Source: Halomarina oriensis
Lineage (GTDB): Archaea > Halobacteriota > Halobacteria > Halobacteriales > Haloarculaceae
DNA: 64,000 nucleotides
Assembly (NCBI RefSeq): GCF_009791395.1
Contig: NZ_WSZK01000015.1
Location: 124,001 to 188,000 of the forward strand
Reading direction: 5' to 3'
Made by a program: the position numbers and the translations under genes. Of the stretch, positions 38,977 to 47,406 are shown in pieces. The first letter of the stretch is position 1. The number at the start of each line of letters is the position of its first letter. Under the pieces are notes generated by a model. It made no database searches and was not told the origin of the DNA. It saw only the letters and a program-made list of their open reading frames with translations.

Positions 38977-39347
38977 GCCACTGGGTAGGGCCTGCGCCCT
39001 TCTAACGGCGTCGTCTTCGACATTCGGGAGCCGAGCAGGCGACGGTGGATCGCAGATACCATTCAGATATGAATGGATACGCTCACGCGAGCGAGATAGT
39101 CCGGGCGCAAAACGGTGGCTCGACGGCGCTCACCGAGCACATCCGCGGCGTACAGTCATTCGTTGGTTGCAACGAAATGCTTGAACTTGTGAACGAACAC
39201 TACCGAACGATTGAATTCACCGGCGTATTTTTTCTGAAACAGGTAATTGACGGGGGATACCGTTCTCGCAACAATACAGTCTTCGCAGATATTGCGACAG
39301 ACACCACAATCTATTTAAATTAGTCGCGGCCCGTGTCGTCCCGAGAC
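38977..39347. other. AT-rich gene-free region with promoter of the surface protein gene
   Basis: From about 39150 to 39325 the base composition drops sharply (well under 50% G+C against about 70% around). It holds an inverted repeat TTCGTTG-GTTG-CAACGAA (39160-39177) and a TATA-like TTTAAA (39314-39319), about 30 bp before the ATG at 39348. An open frame of 92 codons (GTG at 39045 to 39323; MNGYAHASEIVRAQNGGSTA within it) is present but has no recognisable features; it may be chance or a relic. Confidence 0.5.
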
Positions 39348-42017
39348 ATGTCGGAGCGAACCAGTGGACGTAACGGTCCAGCGAGTGGCGACACTACTGC
39401 GACCGATGAAGCGGACGAATCGAACGACGTGAACGACGGGCTGCTCGGTCGGGTCGACCGACGGCAGTATCTGAAGCTCGGGGCGGCAGCGGCGGCCGGT
39501 GCAGTCGGAGTCTCGGGGGCTACGGCCGCACAGACGCGAGACGGCGTCTCGTTCGACCGGGTCGTCGACGCGGTCGACGACCTCGGGATGGACCCGAACG
39601 GGAACGAACCGATCGACTCGAAACTCGACCGGGCGTGGCGGAGCGGGACGCTCATCGAGTTCCCGGCGGGTGACTACCTCGTCACGGAGCAACACGGCTA
39701 CTTCAGCGACAGGAACGTCGGCATCGTCGGGAAGACCGGCGACCGCTCGGACGTGCAGTTCGTCTTCCCGGACGGCTACGACGACCGGTTCCTCGTCGTT
39801 CGGTTCGGTGGCGACTGGCTGTTCAGCGACTTCACCATCCAGCAGTCCGACGACCGCAACACCGGCGTCGGGTGTACGTTCGCGCCGAACGACGGCATGA
39901 CCATCCGGAACGTCGAGATCGACGGGTACAACCCACGGAACAAGCAGCGTGGGCTGAACATCGCCGTCTACGACAGCGGCGGCGAGGCGACCATCGACGG
40001 CTACGTCCGGGTCGGGGAGAGCGCGGTCGGTAACTACCCCTCCGGGACACAGGCGATGCTCGTCCCGACGGACCACAAGGGGACGCTGAACATCCGCAAC
40101 TCCCGCGTCGAGAACGCGGGCGAGAACGGCATCTACGCCAGCCGTGGGTCGGGCGACGTTCGCATCGAGAACTGCTACTTCGCCAACAACGACATCGCGT
40201 CGGTCCGTATCGCCGGGGGCGGGTCGTACGTCAAGAACTCGACGTTCGTCGTCGACACGGACAACACCTCGAACAGCGGGGACTACGACAACGCCCGTGG
40301 TATCTGGCTGGAGTCCGGAGCACAGGACTACAGCGGCGGACTCGTCGAGAACTGCGAGTTCGTCCTCCGGTCGGCGGACAACTCCGGAGGCCTCCTCCGA
40401 ATCGCCGGGTCGGCCAGCGACGTGACGATCCGTGACTCCCGGTTCCGCAACACGACCCGGTTCAACACGATCTACGCCGAACCCGGTCCCGGCTCCATCA
40501 CCGTCGAGAACTGTAGCTTCACCGACGACGGGACGAACCCGCGTCAGGACTACGGCTCCATCGGCATCGACCAGCGGAACGGGTCGACCGTCTCCGGGTG
40601 CTGTATCGACACGGGCGGGTCCCGGAACGGTGTCGTCGTGATGAACGCCAGTAGCTGTACGGTCCGGCGCTCGACCATCGACGTCGGTGGCCGAGCGGTC
40701 GTCTCGCGTGGGTCGAGCGTGGCCACCTCGGGCATCTCCAACAGTGGAAGCTGTCCGCTCCCCTCCGACAGTGGGAGCGGCGCGGGCGGTAGCGCCGGCG
40801 GTTCCTCCGGCGGGTCCGACGACGAGGACACCGGCGACGAGGACACCGACGACGGGAGTTCGGGCGACGACGGCTCCTCGTCCGACGACGGCGGGTCGTC
40901 GAACGACGGGTCCGACGACGAATCGAGCGACGGTGGCGACGACGGCCGTGGCGACGCCCCGAGCGGGACGCGGACGCTCAAGCTGAGCTCCGATAGCCTC
41001 TCGCGGTACGAGTTCACCGTCAGCGGTGACCTCTCGTTCGACGACGCCTTCGGGACCGAAGACGCCCTCAGCGGGTCGTCCAGTCGAGGCGTCCTCGCGG
41101 GCGGCACCGACAAGTACGAGTTCAGCGGCGAGATCACCTCGTTCACCATCGAGGGCTCGCCGACGGTCCTGCTCGACGGCCAGCGCGTCGACCCGGACTC
41201 CCTCGGCGGCGGGGCCAACGGCGGGAGCGACGGCGGGTCGAGCGGCGACTCCTCGTTCGACGACGACGGGTCGTCGAACGACGGGTCCGACGACGAATCG
41301 AGCGACGGTGGGTCGGCCGGCGGCGACGAGAGCGACTCGGGCGGCTCCTCCGGCGGCACGATGCACTCGCTCAAGCTCTCCGACAGCGCGGTGTCGCCCT
41401 ACGAGTTCACCGTCAGCGGTGACGTCGCGTTCGACCCGTCGTTCGGGAGCGAAGACCGCATCGACGGCTCGACGGTGAGCGGCGTGCTCGCCGGCGGCAC
41501 CGACAAGTACGAGTTCAGCGGTGAGATCACCTCGTTCACCACCGAGGGCTCGCCGACGGTCCTGCTCGACGGCCAGCGTGTCGACGCTGCCTCGCTCGGA
41601 ACCGGGGCCAGCGGCGGGAGCGACGGCGGGTCGAGCGGCGACTCCTCGTCCGCCAGCGACGACGGGTCGGCCGACGACTCGGCGAACGAGAGCGACGACA
41701 GCGGGTCGTCGAACGATGGGTCCGACGACGGTGGCGACGAAGCGCAGGGTTCGTCGAGCGGTGGCGAACTCGCCAACACCGTGTTGCTCCGCTCGCAGGA
41801 CCTCGCGCCGTACGACATCGAGGTCAGCGGCGACATCGCCTTCGACCCGAACTGGGGGACCGAGGACTCGGTCTCCGACAGCAGTGCGAGCGGCTTCCTC
41901 AACGGCGGCGGTGACGCCTACCGCTTCTCCGGGGAGATAACCAGCTTCGAGTACGAGGGCGACGTCGAGGTGCGCCTCAACGGCGAGGACGTCGACCCGA
42001 GTTCGCTGGGGAACTGA
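39348..42017 (+). CDS. Tat-exported beta-helix surface protein with three C-terminal repeat domains
   Basis: An 889-residue secreted protein. Tat signal RRQYLKLGAAAAAGAVG (38-54). Residues 65-480 form a right-handed parallel beta-helix of pectate-lyase type, with rungs such as NGIYASRGSGDVRIENCYF, which may bind or cleave polysaccharide. Three copies of an about 80-residue beta domain follow (from 541, 672 and 808), each with F-T-V-S-G-D, then FSGEITSF, and ending VD..SLG. They are joined by Ser/Asp/Gly-rich linkers that look extended and flexible. No C-terminal membrane anchor or PGF-CTERM tail is visible. Likely a cell-surface or secreted carbohydrate-active or adhesive protein. Confidence 0.8.
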   Translation: MSERTSGRNGPASGDTTATDEADESNDVNDGLLGRVDRRQYLKLGAAAAAGAVGVSGATAAQTRDGVSFDRVVDAVDDLGMDPNGNEPIDSKLDRAWRSGTLIEFPAGDYLVTEQHGYFSDRNVGIVGKTGDRSDVQFVFPDGYDDRFLVVRFGGDWLFSDFTIQQSDDRNTGVGCTFAPNDGMTIRNVEIDGYNPRNKQRGLNIAVYDSGGEATIDGYVRVGESAVGNYPSGTQAMLVPTDHKGTLNIRNSRVENAGENGIYASRGSGDVRIENCYFANNDIASVRIAGGGSYVKNSTFVVDTDNTSNSGDYDNARGIWLESGAQDYSGGLVENCEFVLRSADNSGGLLRIAGSASDVTIRDSRFRNTTRFNTIYAEPGPGSITVENCSFTDDGTNPRQDYGSIGIDQRNGSTVSGCCIDTGGSRNGVVVMNASSCTVRRSTIDVGGRAVVSRGSSVATSGISNSGSCPLPSDSGSGAGGSAGGSSGGSDDEDTGDEDTDDGSSGDDGSSSDDGGSSNDGSDDESSDGGDDGRGDAPSGTRTLKLSSDSLSRYEFTVSGDLSFDDAFGTEDALSGSSSRGVLAGGTDKYEFSGEITSFTIEGSPTVLLDGQRVDPDSLGGGANGGSDGGSSGDSSFDDDGSSNDGSDDESSDGGSAGGDESDSGGSSGGTMHSLKLSDSAVSPYEFTVSGDVAFDPSFGSEDRIDGSTVSGVLAGGTDKYEFSGEITSFTTEGSPTVLLDGQRVDAASLGTGASGGSDGGSSGDSSSASDDGSADDSANESDDSGSSNDGSDDGGDEAQGSSSGGELANTVLLRSQDLAPYDIEVSGDIAFDPNWGTEDSVSDSSASGFLNGGGDAYRFSGEITSFEYEGDVEVRLNGEDVDPSSLGN
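41103..41585 (+). repeat. near-identical 90-bp direct repeats within the surface protein gene
   Basis: 41103-41192 and 41496-41585 match at 87 of 90 bases, 393 bp (131 codons) apart, inside repeat domains 1 and 2. The linker segments around 40893-40936 and 41268-41311 are also almost identical. The spacing is in frame, so recombination would add or remove whole domains. Confidence 0.75.
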
Positions 42018-42139
42018 CCGGCTGAGGCAGTCCCGCGGTCTTTCGACTACCCGCCGGGACGGCGACGCACCATCTGCATGACAGCAAGCGTTGCCGTAAC
42101 TGGCGGTTATTTACTTTCGTAGACGTATGCGTCATAGAC

Positions 42140-43453
42140 ATGAGTCACGACGAGACCGGGAGCGGCGGTGCGGGGGACGCCGCCGCCCGCTGGGGGTTCG
42201 GGACCCGCTGTGTCCACGCGGGCGGGCGTGACACGGCGGGGGTCGAGGCGGCCGCGACACCCCTGTACCAGACCACCTCCTACGAGTTCCCCGACGCCGA
42301 CACCGCCGCCGACCGGTACGCGCTGGCCGACGACGGGGACGTCTACAGCCGTATCTCGAACCCGACGGTCGCCACGCTCGAACGCCGGCTCGCCGACCTG
42401 GAGAACGGTACGGGGGCGCTGTGCACCGCGTCGGGTATGGCCGCGTTCGACGCCGCCACGCTCGTCCTCGCCAGCGCGGGCGACAACGTCGTCTCCGCGT
42501 CCTCCATCTACGGCGGTACCCACGCCTACCTCAGCCACACCGCCCGTCGGCGCGGCATCGAGGCCCGATTCGTCGACACGCTCGACCCCGCCGCGTACGC
42601 CGCGGCCATCGACGAGGACACCGCCTACGTCCACCTGGAGACCATCGGCAACCCCTCGCTCGTCACCGCGGACGTCGACGCCGTCGCCGACGTCGCCCAC
42701 GACCACGGCGTCCCCCTGTTCGTCGACAACACGTTCGCCACGCCCGCGCTCTGTCGGCCACTGGAGCACGGTGCGGACCTCGTCTGGGAGTCGACGACGA
42801 AGTGGATTCACGGTGCAGGGACGACGCTCGGGGGCGTCCTCGTCGAGGACGGGTCGTTCCCGTGGGCCGACTACCCCGAGAAGTTTCCCGAGGTGGGCGG
42901 CGAGAACCCCGCGTTCCACGGCGTCTCGTTCGCCGAGCGCTACGGCGACCGTGCGTTCGTCGAGACGGCCCGCCAGCGCGCCACCCGCTCGCTGGGCGAC
43001 CAGCAGTCGCCGTTCGACGCGTGGGTCACCCTGCAGGGCCTCCGGACGCTCGCCCTCCGGATGGAACGACACTGCGCGAACGCCCAGCACGTCGCGGAGT
43101 GGCTGGCCGCCCACCCCGACGTGGCGTGGGTCACCTACCCCGGCCTCGAAGACCACGAGACGCACAGCACCGCCTCGCGCTACCTCGACGGTGGCTACGG
43201 TGGCGTCGTCGCGTTCGGTCTCGACGGCGGCTACGAGGCGAGCAAGCGCCTCTGTGAGGGCGTCGAGATGAGCCGCTTCCTCGCGAACGTCGGCGACGCG
43301 AAGACGCTCGTCATCCACCCCGCGTCGACGACCCACGCACAGTTGACCGAGTCCGAACAGCGCGCCTCCGGCGTCACGCCGGACCTCGTACGCCTCTCGG
43401 TCGGTATCGAGGACCCGGAGGACATCGTCGCGGACCTGGAGGGGGCGCTGTGA
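42140..43453 (+). CDS. metY: O-acetylhomoserine aminocarboxypropyltransferase (MetY)
   Basis: PLP enzyme of the Cys/Met metabolism family, 437 residues, makes homocysteine from O-acetylhomoserine and sulfide. PLP lysine Lys221 in [16 protein letters not shown]; substrate and cofactor residues in YSRISNPT and TASGMAAF; the aspartate in FVDNTF. The long insert [22 protein letters not shown] is characteristic of MetY over cystathionine gamma-synthase. The next gene, metX, makes its substrate and overlaps by 4 bp (GTGA). A TATA-like GTTATTTAC lies about 30 bp upstream; no SAM riboswitch is visible. Confidence 0.92.
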   Translation: MSHDETGSGGAGDAAARWGFGTRCVHAGGRDTAGVEAAATPLYQTTSYEFPDADTAADRYALADDGDVYSRISNPTVATLERRLADLENGTGALCTASGMAAFDAATLVLASAGDNVVSASSIYGGTHAYLSHTARRRGIEARFVDTLDPAAYAAAIDEDTAYVHLETIGNPSLVTADVDAVADVAHDHGVPLFVDNTFATPALCRPLEHGADLVWESTTKWIHGAGTTLGGVLVEDGSFPWADYPEKFPEVGGENPAFHGVSFAERYGDRAFVETARQRATRSLGDQQSPFDAWVTLQGLRTLALRMERHCANAQHVAEWLAAHPDVAWVTYPGLEDHETHSTASRYLDGGYGGVVAFGLDGGYEASKRLCEGVEMSRFLANVGDAKTLVIHPASTTHAQLTESEQRASGVTPDLVRLSVGIEDPEDIVADLEGAL

Positions 43454-44700
43454 GCGAGCACGTCGCCCTCGGCTCCTTCGAGTTCGACTGCGGCCAGTCC
43501 ATCCCGGAGCTCGAACTCACCTACGAGACGTACGGCGAGCGCGCGTCCGACGACTCGAACGTCGTCCTCGTCTGTCACGCGCTCACCGGGAGCCACAACG
43601 TCGCCCGAACGCCGGGCACCGCGGCTACCGACGCCGAGACGAGCGACGACACCTCCGCCGCGGACCAGGCGACGGCGTGGTGGCACGACGTCGTCGGCCC
43701 CGGCAAGACCATCGACACCCGTGAGTGGTTCGTCGTCTGTGCGACCGTTCCGGGGTCGTGTTACGGGTCGTCGGGACCGAACAGCACGAACCCCGAGACG
43801 GGCGACCCCTACGGCACCGACTTCCCGCCCGTCACCGTCGCCGACTGGACGCGGGCGCAGGCCCGACTCCTCGACCACCTCGGTATCGACACGCTGGCGG
43901 CCGTCGTCGGCGGGTCGGTCGGCGGGATGAACGTCCTCGACTGGGCGCGACGCTACCCCGACCGCGTCGAACGGGTCGTCGCCATCGCCACCGGCGCACG
44001 CCTCGACGCGCAACTGCTCGCGCTCGACGGTATCGCCCGCCGAGCCATCACCACGGACGACGACTGGCAGGAGGGTGACTACTACGGGACGGGCCGGGAA
44101 CCGACCGAGGGACTGGCGCTCGCTCGCCAACTCGCGCACGTCACCTACCTCTCGAAGGACTCGATGGACGACCGGTTCGGTCGCCGGAGCGCCACCCGCG
44201 ACACCGGGCAGGGCGCCGACTTCTCCAGTGACCCCGGCGCGGCGTTCTTCCCGTACCGCGACGTCGAGTCGTACCTCGACTACAACGCCGACCGGTTCAC
44301 CGAGCGCTTCGACGCCAACGCCTACCTCTATCTCACCCGCGCGATGGACGAGTTCGACCTCGCGGCGGGCTACCGCGACGAGGCCGACGCGCTCGCCGCG
44401 TTCGACGGCGAGGCGCTCTGTCTCTCCTACACCGGCGACTGGCACTTCACCGTCGGGCAGGGCGAACGCCTCGCCGAAGCGTTCCGCGCCAACGGCACCG
44501 ACGTCGCCCACCACGTCGTCGACTCGGAGTACGGCCACGACGCCTTCCTCGCCCACCCCGAGACGCTCGACGCGCCGCTCCGGGACTTCCTGAGCGACGG
44601 CGTGAAAGGCGGGTCCGTCCGCGACGACGGCGCGGAGCACGCCACCGACGAGCGACCGCGGTTCGCGCCGGTCCACGCCAGCCTCTTCGGGCAGGGGTGA
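43450..44700 (+). CDS. metX: homoserine O-acetyltransferase
   Basis: Alpha/beta-hydrolase-fold acyltransferase of 416 residues that acetylates homoserine for methionine synthesis. Nucleophile Ser156 in VGGSVGGMN; the catalytic Asp and His lie in YTGDWHF and EYGHDAFL. The active-site signature [14 protein letters not shown] is intact. A Ser/Thr/Asp-rich insert near 57-75 is a probable haloadaptive loop. It starts at the GTG 43450 that overlaps the metY stop. Whether acetyl- or succinyl-CoA is used is inferred from the pairing with MetY. Confidence 0.94.
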   Translation: MSEHVALGSFEFDCGQSIPELELTYETYGERASDDSNVVLVCHALTGSHNVARTPGTAATDAETSDDTSAADQATAWWHDVVGPGKTIDTREWFVVCATVPGSCYGSSGPNSTNPETGDPYGTDFPPVTVADWTRAQARLLDHLGIDTLAAVVGGSVGGMNVLDWARRYPDRVERVVAIATGARLDAQLLALDGIARRAITTDDDWQEGDYYGTGREPTEGLALARQLAHVTYLSKDSMDDRFGRRSATRDTGQGADFSSDPGAAFFPYRDVESYLDYNADRFTERFDANAYLYLTRAMDEFDLAAGYRDEADALAAFDGEALCLSYTGDWHFTVGQGERLAEAFRANGTDVAHHVVDSEYGHDAFLAHPETLDAPLRDFLSDGVKGGSVRDDGAEHATDERPRFAPVHASLFGQG

Positions 44701-44733
44701 GCGGCGCGGTCCGCTCGCCGGCGGACTGGACGA

Positions 44734-44991
44734 CTACCGCCAGAAGACGACGACGCCGACGCCCACCAGCACCGCGACGGCGTACGCGGGATGGGCGACG
44801 AGCACCGCGCTCACGACGGCCGGCGAGACCGACCGGAGGGTCACGTCGGGAGCGCTCAGTTCCCGGACACGCATCGAGAGGACGGTCGTCGCCGCGATGG
44901 CCATCACCGCACCGGAGACGACGAGCGGCTTCGCGCTGGCCCACGCGAGGGCACGCCCGACGACGCGACCGGGGAGCGCGACGGGATTCAT
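44734..44991 (-). CDS. small two-helix membrane protein, unknown
   Basis: An 85-residue protein with two hydrophobic helices (about 20-40 and 58-84), ending in FWR. N terminus [17 protein letters not shown]. No family recognised. A TATA-like TTTTTATCC on its strand (45015-45023) lies 27 bp before the ATG, which supports it as a real gene. Convergent with metX. Confidence 0.6.
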   Translation of the reverse strand: MNPVALPGRVVGRALAWASAKPLVVSGAVMAIAATTVLSMRVRELSAPDVTLRSVSPAVVSAVLVAHPAYAVAVLVGVGVVVFWR

Positions 44992-45014
44992 ACTCGGGAG
45001 AACGTCACGGAGGA

Positions 45015-45023
45015 GGATAAAAA
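45015..45023 (-). promoter_or_regulatory. TATA-like box of the small membrane protein gene
   Basis: TTTTTATCC on the minus strand, about 27 bp before the ATG at 44991. Confidence 0.45.
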
Positions 45024-45089
45024 CGCGTCAGACGCGCGGCGTCCGTCGGGACGGACAGCGGGTGGCCGTGGTGGCGCTCGACGGCCGTC

Positions 45090-46031
45090 TCAGTCCTGCT
45101 CCGTCGGGACCAACTCGAAGCTAACGTCGGTCGCGTTCTCGGAGTACTCCCAGAGGCGGCGGGCGGCGTCCCGGTCGTGCGAACGGTCGGTCGACTCGAC
45201 GCGGGTCGGCCCGCCGCGCATCTCCATGAAGCCGTCCGGGCCGTAGTACGCCCCGCCGACCACGTCGGGCGCGGTGGCGGCGTAGAGCTGTGGGAGTGCC
45301 CCCTGCTCGGCGTCCTGTGCGACGATACGGTTGAGGAGGCCCATCGCCAGCTTCCGGAGGCGAGAGCCACGCATCTCCGGGCCACGGGCCTGGAGTTCGG
45401 TCGCGGAGTAGCCGGGGTGGGCGGCGACGCTGCTGGCGTCGGCGTCCGTGGCCTCGAACCGGCGCTGGAGTTCGTAGGCGAACAGCAGGTTGGCGAGCTT
45501 GCTCTGTGAGTAGGCGCTCCACGGGCCGTAGTCGGTCTCGCCGTGGAGGTCGCCGAAGCGCATCTTCCCGCCCGTGTGGGCGGTACTGGAGACGGTGACG
45601 ACACGGGCGTCCTCGGCCGCGAGCAGCGGGTCGAGGAGCAGACCGGTGAGCGCGAAGTGGCCGAGGTGGTTGACGCCGAACTGCATCTCGAAGCCGTCGG
45701 CGGTCTCGCGGCGCGGAATCGCCATGATGCCGGCGTTGTTGACGAGGACGTCGAGGTCGTCGTGGCGGCGACCGAACCGCTCGGCGAACGACCGGACGGA
45801 GGCGAGGTCCGCCAGGTCGAGGTCGAGCAGTTCGAGCGAGGCGTCGGGCGTCTCGTCGCGGATGCGGTCGAGGGCGTCACGGCCGCGGTCCAGACTGCGA
45901 CACGCGAGGACGACGTGGGCGTTCGCGGCCGCGAGCGCACGGCTGGTCTCGAAGCCGAGGCCGCTGTTCGCACCGGTGACGAGGACGGTTCGCCCCGACT
46001 GGTCGGGGATTCGGTCGGCGTCCCAGTTCAT
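45090..46031 (-). CDS. short-chain dehydrogenase (retinol dehydrogenase-like)
   Basis: A 313-residue SDR oxidoreductase. Cofactor motif TGANSGLG, structural NNAG, catalytic Ser in VSSTAHTGG and the YxxxK pair in YSQSKLANL. The PxxG-type stretch AAHPGYSATEL follows. It resembles the WW-domain oxidoreductase/retinol dehydrogenase branch, with NADP(H) likely from the Arg in LACRSLDRG. Substrate unknown. The start is at 46031 (MNWDADRIPDQSGRTVLV), with an alternative at 46046. Confidence 0.87.
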   Translation of the reverse strand: MNWDADRIPDQSGRTVLVTGANSGLGFETSRALAAANAHVVLACRSLDRGRDALDRIRDETPDASLELLDLDLADLASVRSFAERFGRRHDDLDVLVNNAGIMAIPRRETADGFEMQFGVNHLGHFALTGLLLDPLLAAEDARVVTVSSTAHTGGKMRFGDLHGETDYGPWSAYSQSKLANLLFAYELQRRFEATDADASSVAAHPGYSATELQARGPEMRGSRLRKLAMGLLNRIVAQDAEQGALPQLYAATAPDVVGGAYYGPDGFMEMRGGPTRVESTDRSHDRDAARRLWEYSENATDVSFELVPTEQD

Positions 46032-46139
46032 CGAACGGCACCCCACGCGGGGAGAGACGACTGGCGGTTCACAGGCACCGTTGAACCGTCCCGACGAATA
46101 GCGTATCGGACCGCTGTCGGCGGAACGACGGGGGGCGAC

Positions 46140-46772
46140 TCACAGCAGTCCCCGCTCGGCCAGCAGGTCGTGGAGGTCGGCCATCGACGTGACGACCGTG
46201 TCACACGCCGGTTCGACCGCCGGTTTCGGGTCGTAGCCCACGGCGAGACCGGCCACCTCCAGCATCGGCAGGTCGTTCGCGCCGTCGCCGACGGCGACCG
46301 TCTCGTCCATCGGGACGCCCACCTCCGCGGCGAGGGCGCGAAGCGCGTCGTCTTTCGTCCCCTCGACGAGCGGGCCCTCGACCCCGCCGGTGAGCGTGTC
46401 GTCCGCGTCGAGGACGCGGTTGGCGACGACGGTGTCGACGTCGACTCCCTCGCGGGCGAGGGCGGCCTCGACACCGCGCTCGAACCCGCCAGTGAGGATG
46501 GCGACGTGGTGGCCGGCCTCGCGGAGCGCCGCGACGACGTCGGCCGCGTTCGGGCGCAACACGACGTCGCCGAACGCCCCGTCGGCGCTCTCCGTCGAGA
46601 GACCCTCCAGTAACGCGACACGCTGGCGGAGGCTCTCGGCGTAGTCGAGTTCGTCGTTCATCGCCCGCTCGGTGATGCGGGCCATCTCCTCGGCCGCTCC
46701 GACGCGTCGCCCGAGCAGGACCGTCATCTCCGAGTCCGACAGGGTGCCGTCGAAGTCGAACGCAACGAGCAT
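46140..46772 (-). CDS. serB: phosphoserine phosphatase
   Basis: HAD phosphatase of 210 residues for the last step of serine synthesis. Motif I DFDGTLSDSE (nucleophile Asp6 and Asp8), motif II ILTGGFERG, and motif III VAVGDGANDLPML with the GDGxND form typical of SerB. Conserved Lys in EGTKDDALRAL. serA lies 600 bp away on the other strand, so both ends of the phosphorylated serine pathway are here; serC is not recognised nearby, although a class V aminotransferase occurs at 36.4 kb. Confidence 0.92.
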   Translation of the reverse strand: MLVAFDFDGTLSDSEMTVLLGRRVGAAEEMARITERAMNDELDYAESLRQRVALLEGLSTESADGAFGDVVLRPNAADVVAALREAGHHVAILTGGFERGVEAALAREGVDVDTVVANRVLDADDTLTGGVEGPLVEGTKDDALRALAAEVGVPMDETVAVGDGANDLPMLEVAGLAVGYDPKPAVEPACDTVVTSMADLHDLLAERGLL

Positions 46773-46865
46773 ACACCGCGTTCGGATGGAGGGGGCATAC
46801 GCCCGACGGTCCACGCAGTTCCTGTCGAACGCGGCCGCCGGACCGTCCGAGCCCGGGCGTCGTCC

Positions 46866-47219
46866 TCACCTCCCGTTCGAGACGTCCTCGCACGTGAGGT
46901 CGGGCGGCGTCGAGTCCGTCGTGGGGGAGTCGACCTGCTCGTACAGTTCGATTCGGCCGGTCCCCGTCACCCTGACGAGCAGCCCGCGATACGAGAACGT
47001 CACCGACGCGATGTTCATCGCTCGCGTCTCGTCGTCCAGCAGACCGTCCAGGGCGTCCCAGTCGACCGTCTCACCCAGCGGCGGGGTCGACGCATCGCCC
47101 CGCCCGCACTCCGCTTCCACGAGGGTGACGAGCGTCGTCAGCAGTTCACCCTCACCGGGCGCGAAGGGGCCGGCCGCTACGGGGTCGTGCTCGGCGACTG
47201 CCGGCGGGTCGTCGCTCAT
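46866..47219 (-). CDS. HalOD1 output-domain protein
   Basis: A 117-residue single HalOD1 domain, a haloarchaeal output domain often found after receiver domains or alone; its molecular role is unknown. Core: LVTLVEAECGRGDASTPPLG, then WDALDGLL, and the paired strands SVTFSYRGLLVRVTGTGRIEL. The start is at 47219 (MSDDPPAVAEHDP) because a TATA box lies 23-27 bp upstream; an in-frame ATG-like extension to 47255 would run through that promoter. Confidence 0.8.
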   Translation of the reverse strand: MSDDPPAVAEHDPVAAGPFAPGEGELLTTLVTLVEAECGRGDASTPPLGETVDWDALDGLLDDETRAMNIASVTFSYRGLLVRVTGTGRIELYEQVDSPTTDSTPPDLTCEDVSNGR

Positions 47220-47225
47220 TGATTC

Positions 47226-47249
47226 GTCGTAGTTTCTACTGATATAAAC
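47226..47249 (-). promoter_or_regulatory. HalOD1 gene promoter with flanking inverted repeat
   Basis: TATA-like TTTATATC on the minus strand (47238-47245) is bracketed by perfect 7-bp inverted arms GTAGTTT (47226-47232) and AAACTAC (47243-47249). Inference: an operator overlapping the TATA box. Confidence 0.45.
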
Positions 47250-47376
47250 TACCACGGGCTAACAGATTAGGTGTCGTCCGCCCGGTGACGCAACCGACGG
47301 AGAACGGAGCGGCCGGCGACCGCGGAGCGTGGTCCGTGGTAACCAAGCGTGTGCAAGGATGGCCGCCGCCGCAAAC

Positions 47377-47384
47377 GGTTATCC
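47377..47384 (+). promoter_or_regulatory. TATA-like box of serA
   Basis: GGTTATCC centred 27 bp before the ATG at 47407; this supports 47407 over an in-frame ATG at 47398. Confidence 0.5.
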
Positions 47385-47406
47385 TCGGGGCCTGTGAGTG
47401 AGGGGC

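Noticed and set aside
39045-39323. Open frame of 92 codons in the AT-rich region
   Set aside because: No family features, unusual composition, GTG start and no ribosome binding site. It is kept only as a note in the region entry.
42018-42139. Possible SAM riboswitch before metY-metX
   Set aside because: The 122-bp gap has a TATA-like box only about 30 bp before the ATG, so almost no leader exists to form one.
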